This document shows, piece after piece, positions 24,067 through 31,827 of a DNA stretch of 31,827 nucleotides. The notes under the pieces are model-generated. The model was not told the DNA's origin, searched no databases, and worked only from the letters and a program-made list of their open reading frames with translations. The DNA comes from JBMORL01 sp049322335 (lineage in GTDB: Bacteria > Bacteroidota > Bacteroidia > Flavobacteriales_D > UBA2798). The stretch spans positions 1 to 31,827 of the forward strand of contig JBMORL010000011.1 of NCBI GenBank assembly GCA_049322335.1, in the 5' to 3' direction. Position 1 is the stretch's first letter. Each line of letters opens with the position of its first letter. Both the position numbers and the translations under genes were made by a program.

Positions 24067-24774
24067 ATGAAAAAAAACATAAAGGCAGTTTTAGTTTTGA
24101 TTGTTGCTTTGGCAGTTTGCCCGGTAATATCTGTGGCGCGAAATGCAAAATCCGATTTTTCGGCCTGCCAGGATTTTTATAAAAAGGCAGTAAACCTATA
24201 CATGGAAATTGACGTCACCAATTTTGAATCGGAAAAAGATAAAAGCGGAACATTGCTGGGAATGGCTGTTATGCAAAAATCCAGGGAGGCCTATTATTCT
24301 AAATTTCTGAACGATGAATTGGTTTCATCAGGAAAAAATATACTGATCATTGATCACGGTTCCCGGCACATGTCTTTTTTCACCGACCCCGGAAAACCGT
24401 TTTTGTCTCCGTTTACAGATATGGATTCGCTCTTTCGGCAAATGAAAGATTCCATAGTGTTTACCGGAATATCGGGTGGGGTGATAAAATATTCTGTTTT
24501 TCCTAAAAAGGGAATGTATAAAAAAATTGAAGTCTGTTTCAATGAAAAAAAATTGTACCTGCAGCAACTCACCTACTGGTATCATCCCTCCAGCGAAGAA
24601 TTTTCTATGGGAGTAGCCAAAACAGCTATTCATTATAAAAAAGTAACCACTTCCCTTGAACTGAAAAATGTTTTCGATATCAGCCGGTTTGTAGCCAAAG
24701 CCAACGGCAAATACAAACCTGCCGATGCCTACAAAAAATATTCCCTGAAAGTGATTGAACCTAAAAAGAAATAA
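24067..24774 (+). CDS. Exported protein of unknown function between the RHS-type genes
   Basis: A 235-residue protein with a signal peptide (about 1-24, ending SVAR or nearby). Its mature part has a helical start (CQDFYKKAVNLYMEIDVTNFES) followed by a mostly beta pattern with FTGISGGVIKYSVFPKKGMYKKIE and YLQQLTYWY. The general layout, a helix plus a curved antiparallel sheet, recalls LolA/LppX-like periplasmic lipid-binding folds, but no diagnostic motif is visible. The gene is two bases upstream of the second giant RHS gene, so co-translation is likely. A periplasmic partner or chaperone for the large protein is a reasonable guess, not more. Confidence 0.85.
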   Translation: MKKNIKAVLVLIVALAVCPVISVARNAKSDFSACQDFYKKAVNLYMEIDVTNFESEKDKSGTLLGMAVMQKSREAYYSKFLNDELVSSGKNILIIDHGSRHMSFFTDPGKPFLSPFTDMDSLFRQMKDSIVFTGISGGVIKYSVFPKKGMYKKIEVCFNEKKLYLQQLTYWYHPSSEEFSMGVAKTAIHYKKVTTSLELKNVFDISRFVAKANGKYKPADAYKKYSLKVIEPKKK

Positions 24775-24776
24775 GT

Positions 24777-27700
24777 ATGAAGTTATCTTCTCCCACAATG
24801 GCCGGTGCCGCTTCAAAGATCTTTTTCAAAATGATCTTATCGTTTGTTTTTTGTATGGTCTCTGCCTTTGCATTTGCGGGGCATACCATCTACACTTCGT
24901 GGCAAAACGGAACGGATATAGCGGTGAATGCCGAACAGGTATTGCAGGATCAGTACTACCTCAATTTAGCACAGGGGCGAAATGATGTCGGTACCAGTTG
25001 CCGTGTGCGTTTATTTTACACCGAGCAGTTGCATAAATACTATACGGCTAATTGGGGACTAACAGTTGAGTTTGACGTTCAAACCTGGGACGAAACCGGT
25101 ACAGCGGGGCCTTCCTATACCGGACAAACATTAAGTATTGATTATAAATACGGGGGAACTATTAATTCCGGAGATGATTTTACCGATGAAGCGGTATATG
25201 ATTTTGCTGACGCATACCGGTTCAAAATTACCATTACAGCTATTACAAAAACCGGGGCATTGGCATCTTCAAATATTCCCGATGACATTTTCCTGGAAAC
25301 AGAAATGGATGTGGAACGGTATTTTACACTTAATACCAGCAATGCCGTTGATGTTAGGCACCGCTGGCTCTCTTATCCCGGTTCAAACAAAATAGAATTT
25401 TACTGGCCTTATGTAGTGGGCGCTGAACAATATGACCTTGAATGGTATTTCAGTTGTGCAGAGTGCACTGGTGCTCCCACACAGCCTTCGCAAATTGCGG
25501 ATATTGATTTCACCCGCGTAACCCTTAACGATAATTATTACACCCTTAATCTTGCTTTTGATGAAGGAACTGTATTTTACCGCGTAAGGCCGGTAGGGAG
25601 AAACACCAGCGACCACACCGTTATATTGAATGGCGCATGGAGCAATTCGGGAGCCGATACTGTTAAAGTGAAAAACCGGAACAAAGATAAAAACTGGACT
25701 TACGAAGCGGTGTATGCTGAAGATGGAAAAAAGAAAGAAGTGCTTTCACTTTTCGATGGTTCAGGCAGAAACCGGCAGGTGGTTACGTTACAAAACACAA
25801 CTAACGTAGCCATGGTGGGCGAAAGTTATTATGATTTTGAAGGAAGAGGAGTGATACAAACATTGCCTTCTCCCGAAAAACCTTCCAGCGGAACGGTTTT
25901 AAATGGCGATCTTAAATTCTATTCTGCGTTTTCACTCAACAGCAGTAATACACAATTACTCAAACAGAATTTTGATAAAGATGCCGCATCCTGCGGTGTG
26001 CAGGATTTTACCATGGGCGCTAACCAGGGAGCAGGCTGGTATTATTCCACTTCCAATACTATTTTCGATGACCTTGGCAGCGGAACTTATATTGCCTCGG
26101 CCTCCGGGTATCCTTATACACGCACACAATACGGAACAGATGGCCGCGTGAAAAAACAATCGGGTGTGGGCCCGGATCATGAGATTGGCAGCGGACACGA
26201 AACCGAATATTTTTACGCCACACCTGCACAGGAAAAACTCGATCGAATGTTTGGCAACGAAGTAGGATTTGCACGGCATTACCGTGTTACCGGTGCGCGC
26301 GATGCCAACGGCCAACTGGCCTTAACTTACCAGGATCTTTCCGGAAAAACTATTGCTACGAGTCTTGTAGGGAGCACTCCGGCAAGCCTCACTGCGTTAG
26401 CCAGTAATGCCAGTGCCGGAAATTATGTGATGGACCTTACCGGCTCCAACCATTTTGTGGATGGTGTATATACTATTCAATACCCGTTGTTCGTTGAGAA
26501 TAGTTCTTCGGCTTACACATTCTCCTATAAAATGACAGGCGAGGAATACGCTTCTCTTTGCCAGTCGGAGGCAGTGGATTGTCAATATAAATTACTGATC
26601 ACCGTTTTTGACGAATGTAACGACCCCGTTCTCAACAATGGGGGAACACAATATCTTCATAACGTTCAGCCTATTAATGCCGGCTCAACATTTCCTTATA
26701 CACTCACTTTTACCGTCACTTTTCCCAAGCCCGGGGTGTATATGGTTACCAAAAAACTTTATCTCGATGAAGCCTATATTCAACAAAAAATTGATTCTTT
26801 TATTGTTGATCTTCCCGGAAACTGTTTTAACCTTACCAATCTTCTGAATGAGTTTGAAGATGCGGTAGATTTAAGCGCCTGTACCAATTGCAGCGGATCG
26901 GAATGTAATCCCACCATTAATGTCACCTGCAACGAAATGCTCTCTTGGATGGAACAGGATATGAGTCCGGGTGGACAATATTTTGACAGGCTGCAGGCAT
27001 ATAATACCGGAACAAATCCCAGCAATGCATGGCTAAACGCGTATATTCTTGATGAATCAACCCAGGGATCGTGGATTCAAAATACCTACGGATATAATAA
27101 CTGGAATAGTGTTAGAAGTAATTGGGTGAGTTCTTTTTTAACCACTCAATTTAAAGATAATACAGGTGCAAACACAACCCTTACTATTAATGGCCACTCG
27201 TGCAATAATCTTCTGCAGTCGCATCCCGAATATTGTCACTACCAGGCGTGCAGCACCTTGCAGGCTTCTTATGAATGGGATATGGCTATGTTAAACGTAA
27301 ATGACTTTGATGCGGCTGTTACTGCCGGTTATTTGCCTGATTCAAATCCTGTTTGCAGCGAATTCGAAATAACAGCAAATGTTGAATCCATCCCTATGGA
27401 TCTCGATCCTTTTTATCCCACTTATTCCACATCTACGCAAGAGGATGAAATGTCAGATGCTCTTTCCATCTCAACTTGCCTTTGGGAAACAGCAGCTACT
27501 CTGGTAGATCCCGCCTGCACAACAAATTGTGACGATGAACAATGGAAAAGATTCCGTGATTTGTATCTCGCAAAAAAATATGGAGACATTGAAGAATACA
27601 AAGCAGCTTCACCACAGAGCTGCGATTACCTCTGCGATAACACCTTTCCACCTGATTTGATTGCTGATAACAATTGTTCACCCAATACGGCAATGGTATA

Positions 27701-30700
27701 TGGTTTCCGCATACGCGTGCCCGATACATGGTCGCTTATCAACACCGTAACTGATGCTACATCAGCAGATAATTTTTATGACGACCTCAATGATTTTACT
27801 CCCGATCCCTGTGCCTCTTCCAGTGCTTCATTTGGTTTCAGGGTCGATACGCTTCAATGCAGCGGTTGTACTACTTTTAATGTACGTGTCAACGGTATTT
27901 CAATTACCGATACCTTCAATATTCAATACAGCCCATCACCATGTTCCGATCCTTACCTGATGGCACAAAGAATAGTAGATTCCATCAACACCTATACTTC
28001 CGATCCGGATTATACAGCAAAACAGGTGGGCGTTATGGTTCAAATATTCGCACCTGCGGGCACTACTCATAATAATAAAACGGTGGATTATCGCTGCACA
28101 ACCAGCGATAGTTACAGAACGCTTGGCAAAACAACAGGAGGAACAAGCACCACCAGCCCCTGCCCCGTTATACCTTCCTGCTTCTGTAATGAACTGAATT
28201 CGCTTTATGATTTGATCGTTGCCGAAGACCATCCTGCTGATGTTCCTGCTGCGTTAGCTTCAGCGATTAATACAGCGTATGGAACTTCCTACACTTCCGG
28301 AAATATCAGTGGATGGTTAAGCCAGTGCTCCAGCGGTGGTGATGTAACCGAACCTACACCCAATGCAGCATTGCTTGTCAACTGTCCCACAACTATAGAA
28401 CCCTGTTCTACCAATACAGAGGGATTTTCTATTGCTGATTATTATGCCCAGCAAGCTTACAACCAATTATTCGATCAATACGTACAGCAATTTGAAGATG
28501 AATTACGTGCCGAATGTTTTAAACTCGTAGCCGATGGGGGTGATTTTTACGATTCACTTAAAATTACAACTGTCGATCACGAATACCATTTCACACTTTA
28601 TTATTACGACCAGGCCGGAAACCTCACGCGTACTGTTCCGCCTGCCGGAGTAAACCTGCTTTCAACGGCACAGGTTGTTTCTTCTATGGATCATCGTAAT
28701 CATCCCAATGACTATACCAAACCCTTTATTCACACGTCTCATACAATGATTTCCGGTTACAGGTACAATTCTCTAAATCTTGTGATTGATCAGTATATGC
28801 CTGATGCTGAAAATACGACAGCACTCAATATTTTTAATGAAAATAATTATTATGACTTTCCAACCGGATCTCCACTCATATCACGTGTTCACATGTTTGA
28901 CAGCAATAACGGTATTGCTATTGTTTACAGTTCACCTGATTCCAAACTATATCTCACGTTCGATGGTGGATTAACGTGGTCACTTAAAAATACACCAACC
29001 ACTTTCAATAACATAACGCTTACCGATATTGTTTTTACTTCTTCTTCTCAAGGTTTTGTAACTGGTACTGACGCAGCACCGACACCCGATGTGGGGGTTA
29101 TTTATTATATTAACGATTATACTCATGACCTTGCTGATAGTGATACATGGACACAGGAATCTGTCACTCTTGTTGAATCGACACCCACTATTTACAATGA
29201 TATTGAATTTATTGATCAGTCACTTGGTTTTGCGACTGGTGATAACGGAACACTGATTAAAATAACCATTAGCGGATCTACGATAACAGCAACAGAAGAA
29301 ACACTTACTTCAAATCCTACGAATAACCTTATTTGTATTACTAAAAACGGTAATAACAAGTATACAGCAACAGCCTATGTTGGAGGATCATCCAGTAAAT
29401 TGATTGAACTCACTGATCTTGATGCTACCATTGCCGACAATTCTTTTTCAAATATGCCATCGTCTCTTAATATTCGCGAAATTGAAGTAACAGAAGGCGG
29501 CACGAGGTTATTGATTGCAAGCAATGCCAGTGGAAATGGAAAAATACATCGTTCCGCAAACACCTCCACATCCACATCATGGACAGAAGTGGCAAGCCTC
29601 ACAGGCCAACTTTTCAATTCACTGTATGTACAAAGTACGGGACTCGGATATGCAACTGCAACCAGCGCAGCACCTACCTATACATCAGGATCGGTATATA
29701 TGACAACCGATTATGGTGTTTCATGGACAGACGAATCACCTTCTCCTCCCGGAGGGCTTAAGGGCAGTTTTTATGTAACTGAAGTTGCTAATGGAGGAAT
29801 TATCATAACCGGAAATGATATGATAATGCGTGCCAATGGTGGCCAATATGCCCAACGCTTCTGGTATGATGACCTCGGAAGAATTAAAGCCAGCCAGGAC
29901 GCAAGGCAGGCGGTCTATACTTATCCCGGGTACAGCTATACCGTTTACGATGAACAGGGACGAATTACCGAAGCCGGTGAGTTTTATGAATCAGGAACTA
30001 CCGATCCCACCCGTACCGAACTTAATGCATCCACCTGGCCCAATTCGTGGATGACCGATCACAACAACGCCACGCAGGTTGCCTTCACCAAATACGATGA
30101 TGGATATTCTACCGCCATCGAACAGTTATTTAACGGGGAAGATCAGTCAAATCTCCGCTCGCGTGTAGCCGCTACATGGTATAAAGAAAACTATGACGAT
30201 GCCAGCTATCTTTTTGCATCCCATTATAGTTACGACATTCATGGAAACGTGGAAGAACTGCTGCAGGAAAACCCCTTCCTGGCTGCTACCGGGCATAATT
30301 TTAAACGCGTGGAATACGACTACGACCTCGTTTCGGGAAATGTAAACGAAGTAGTGTATCAGCGTGACGCACAAGACCAGTTCATCCACCGGTATGTCTA
30401 TGATGCCGATAACCGCATCCTCCTGGCCGAAACCAGCCGCGAAGGATTGGTTTGGGACAACGATGTAAAATATTATTATTACCTGCACGGACCACTTGCC
30501 CGCACCGAGTTAGGTCACCGCAAAGTGCAGGGAATGGACTATGCCTACACTATCCAGGGCTGGTTAAAAGGAATGAACGCCAACAAACTGGATCATGAGG
30601 CAGATATGGGCCGCGACAGTTATGACAACAGCAATGCATCAGTAGCTCCGTATTTAACGGCCGATAAAGACATTCACCGCAACATCACCCGCGATGCTTT

Positions 30701-31827
30701 CGGTTTTTCACTCGGGTATTTCAGCAATGATTATTTACCCATCAACAGCACCGCAGGTGACGATTTTCTTACTGATATTTCAAGCGTAAACAGCAGCAAC
30801 CCCGGCAACCAGTTGTTCAACGGCAACATCCGCCACATGGCCGTAGCATTAATGAATGAGAATCAAACACCGCTCGACCGTATGGCCTACATTTATCAAT
30901 ACGACCAGTTAAACCGCATTAAAGAAATGGACGTTTGGAAAACCGCATATACATCAACATTTTTAGCCGCAACACATCCCGGTGATTACGATGAAACCTA
31001 TGTTTATGACGCTAATGGAAATATTTTGGAATTATTACGCAAAACCACAAGTAATACTAATATGGACTCGCTCCATTATAAATATATTTCAGGAACCAAT
31101 AAACTAAGAAGAGTAACAGATAATGTGGGTTCTGGAGTAGAAGGAATCGATATTGACGGACAAACAGACCCAAATAATTATTCTTATGACAACATGGGTA
31201 ACCTTATTGATGACGTGGGTGAAGGTATTGACGACATTGTATGGAATGTTCGCGGAAAAGTGCGTAAAGTATTCCGCTACTCCAGTAACAACAATGCGGA
31301 ATTGGAATTCCGGTATGACGCCATGGGCCAGCGCGTAATGAAGATAGTAAAACCCCGCTCAGGCGGCTCCACCCAAAACGAAAGCAACTGGACCTACACC
31401 TTCTACACCCGTGACGCACAAGGCAACATCCTGGCCACCTACACCCAGAACTACACCTACAACTCCTCAACAGGCGTATACACCGAGTACCTTAAACTCG
31501 ATGAACACCACCTCTATGGAAGCCAAAGAATAGGCACCAAACCCAACGGACAAAGCATAATTTCCCGTACCTTTACTACCACAGGTTTTAATGCAGACGG
31601 CACCTTCCAAAACAAAACCATAACAGGTACCACCAATGCCACCGATGACCAGATGGAACTGAACAAAAGAATAACAGGAAAGAAACAATTCGAGGTAACC
31701 AACCACTTAGGTAATGTGATGGTTGTGGTGTCCGATCGCAAATTAGGAGTTGATAATGATGGATTTGTATTGGCCGCTAACGGGGCTTACGTATATGTAG
31801 CCAACGAATATGTGTATGTAGGAAGTG
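24777..31827 (+). CDS. Giant RHS-repeat protein with inserted propeller, 3' end outside window
   Basis: An ATG at 24777 opens a frame that stays open to the window edge, at least 2350 codons. Residues 1-36 are a signal peptide (AFAFAG). The N-terminal region (about 40-590) is beta-rich and ends in early RHS-like units (FDGSGRNRQVV, YYDFEGRGVIQ, YQDLSGKTIA). Residues about 585-1250 are rich in cysteine (about 30), typical of Bacteroidota RHS proteins and suggesting disulfides outside the cytoplasm. RHS repeats resume at YYYDQAGNLTRTVPPAG (near 1280). A YCF48/BNR-like propeller (about 1345-1694) interrupts one repeat between YNSLNLVIDQYMPDA and FWYDDLGRIKASQDARQ. The RHS core follows, with YDAMGQRVMKI and the hallmark TNHLGNVMVVVSDRK near 2305-2320. 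The variable C-terminal domain, often a toxin in this family, is beyond the window. Confidence 0.9.
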   Translation, partial: MKLSSPTMAGAASKIFFKMILSFVFCMVSAFAFAGHTIYTSWQNGTDIAVNAEQVLQDQYYLNLAQGRNDVGTSCRVRLFYTEQLHKYYTANWGLTVEFDVQTWDETGTAGPSYTGQTLSIDYKYGGTINSGDDFTDEAVYDFADAYRFKITITAITKTGALASSNIPDDIFLETEMDVERYFTLNTSNAVDVRHRWLSYPGSNKIEFYWPYVVGAEQYDLEWYFSCAECTGAPTQPSQIADIDFTRVTLNDNYYTLNLAFDEGTVFYRVRPVGRNTSDHTVILNGAWSNSGADTVKVKNRNKDKNWTYEAVYAEDGKKKEVLSLFDGSGRNRQVVTLQNTTNVAMVGESYYDFEGRGVIQTLPSPEKPSSGTVLNGDLKFYSAFSLNSSNTQLLKQNFDKDAASCGVQDFTMGANQGAGWYYSTSNTIFDDLGSGTYIASASGYPYTRTQYGTDGRVKKQSGVGPDHEIGSGHETEYFYATPAQEKLDRMFGNEVGFARHYRVTGARDANGQLALTYQDLSGKTIATSLVGSTPASLTALASNASAGNYVMDLTGSNHFVDGVYTIQYPLFVENSSSAYTFSYKMTGEEYASLCQSEAVDCQYKLLITVFDECNDPVLNNGGTQYLHNVQPINAGSTFPYTLTFTVTFPKPGVYMVTKKLYLDEAYIQQKIDSFIVDLPGNCFNLTNLLNEFEDAVDLSACTNCSGSECNPTINVTCNEMLSWMEQDMSPGGQYFDRLQAYNTGTNPSNAWLNAYILDESTQGSWIQNTYGYNNWNSVRSNWVSSFLTTQFKDNTGANTTLTINGHSCNNLLQSHPEYCHYQACSTLQASYEWDMAMLNVNDFDAAVTAGYLPDSNPVCSEFEITANVESIPMDLDPFYPTYSTSTQEDEMSDALSISTCLWETAATLVDPACTTNCDDEQWKRFRDLYLAKKYGDIEEYKAASPQSCDYLCDNTFPPDLIADNNCSPNTAMVYGFRIRVPDTWSLINTVTDATSADNFYDDLNDFTPDPCASSSASFGFRVDTLQCSGCTTFNVRVNGISITDTFNIQYSPSPCSDPYLMAQRIVDSINTYTSDPDYTAKQVGVMVQIFAPAGTTHNNKTVDYRCTTSDSYRTLGKTTGGTSTTSPCPVIPSCFCNELNSLYDLIVAEDHPADVPAALASAINTAYGTSYTSGNISGWLSQCSSGGDVTEPTPNAALLVNCPTTIEPCSTNTEGFSIADYYAQQAYNQLFDQYVQQFEDELRAECFKLVADGGDFYDSLKITTVDHEYHFTLYYYDQAGNLTRTVPPAGVNLLSTAQVVSSMDHRNHPNDYTKPFIHTSHTMISGYRYNSLNLVIDQYMPDAENTTALNIFNENNYYDFPTGSPLISRVHMFDSNNGIAIVYSSPDSKLYLTFDGGLTWSLKNTPTTFNNITLTDIVFTSSSQGFVTGTDAAPTPDVGVIYYINDYTHDLADSDTWTQESVTLVESTPTIYNDIEFIDQSLGFATGDNGTLIKITISGSTITATEETLTSNPTNNLICITKNGNNKYTATAYVGGSSSKLIELTDLDATIADNSFSNMPSSLNIREIEVTEGGTRLLIASNASGNGKIHRSANTSTSTSWTEVASLTGQLFNSLYVQSTGLGYATATSAAPTYTSGSVYMTTDYGVSWTDESPSPPGGLKGSFYVTEVANGGIIITGNDMIMRANGGQYAQRFWYDDLGRIKASQDARQAVYTYPGYSYTVYDEQGRITEAGEFYESGTTDPTRTELNASTWPNSWMTDHNNATQVAFTKYDDGYSTAIEQLFNGEDQSNLRSRVAATWYKENYDDASYLFASHYSYDIHGNVEELLQENPFLAATGHNFKRVEYDYDLVSGNVNEVVYQRDAQDQFIHRYVYDADNRILLAETSREGLVWDNDVKYYYYLHGPLARTELGHRKVQGMDYAYTIQGWLKGMNANKLDHEADMGRDSYDNSNASVAPYLTADKDIHRNITRDAFGFSLGYFSNDYLPINSTAGDDFLTDISSVNSSNPGNQLFNGNIRHMAVALMNENQTPLDRMAYIYQYDQLNRIKEMDVWKTAYTSTFLAATHPGDYDETYVYDANGNILELLRKTTSNTNMDSLHYKYISGTNKLRRVTDNVGSGVEGIDIDGQTDPNNYSYDNMGNLIDDVGEGIDDIVWNVRGKVRKVFRYSSNNNAELEFRYDAMGQRVMKIVKPRSGGSTQNESNWTYTFYTRDAQGNILATYTQNYTYNSSTGVYTEYLKLDEHHLYGSQRIGTKPNGQSIISRTFTTTGFNADGTFQNKTITGTTNATDDQMELNKRITGKKQFEVTNHLGNVMVVVSDRKLGVDNDGFVLAANGAYVYVANEYVYVGS

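Noticed and set aside
24755..31741. Many ORFs of 60-120 codons on both strands across the last 7 kb
   Set aside because: All lie in other frames than the continuous open frame that begins at 24777 and shows RHS motifs throughout; they are shadows.
17827..31827. The two giant genes as one RHS gene broken by a stop
   Set aside because: The first ends in a normal RHS-type C-terminus, and a complete exported-protein gene lies between them; the second has its own signal peptide.

Overview
The window looks like a chromosomal segment of a member of the Bacteroidota, probably an uncultured or lightly studied lineage near the Flavobacteriales/Sphingobacteriales/Chitinophagales. Evidence: AT-rich DNA, start codons without Shine-Dalgarno sequences, -7 promoter elements of the TAnnTTTG type, cell-envelope proteins typical of the phylum (paired giant RHS-type proteins, FG-GAP and MORN-like proteins), and several classes of short dispersed intergenic repeats. 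No rRNA, tRNA, CRISPR array, transposase or integrase was seen.

Left part (44-12619, minus strand): a compact operon for a type IV filament/type II secretion-like machine. In transcription order: GspG-like major pilin, minimal prepilin peptidase, GspE/PilB ATPase, secretin, GspL-like (PilM+PilN) protein, PilO/GspM, a lipoprotein with fibronectin-like repeats, GspC/PilP-like protein, MORN-repeat protein, an unusual long pilin-like protein with a beta-solenoid-looking body, two minor pilins, GspF/PilC, and a small unknown protein. All four pilin-like proteins share KLK[A/G] just before the predicted cleavage site. Many gene junctions carry a short repeat, each of a different class, and two of these repeat classes have entered coding sequence.

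Middle (12620-13826): a divergent control region and a NarL/LuxR-type response regulator. A GTCCC-N6-GGGAC palindrome lies between the two divergent promoters and a second copy lies just downstream of the regulator gene, so the regulator may control both the filament operon and the plus-strand cluster.

Right part (13827-31827, plus strand): a cluster of exported proteins with tight gene spacing: a small beta-repeat protein, a 975-residue protein with twelve FG-GAP-like repeats, a 215-residue unknown, a 2041-residue RHS-shell-type protein, a 235-residue unknown, and a giant RHS-repeat protein that starts at 24777 and is still open at the window end (at least 2350 codons). The giant protein has a YCF48/BNR-like propeller inserted inside one RHS repeat. 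Its RHS-core end lies at the window edge, so any variable C-terminal effector domain is outside. Together the parts suggest, as inference only, a regulated surface or secretion apparatus next to a split RHS/Tc-toxin-like cassette.
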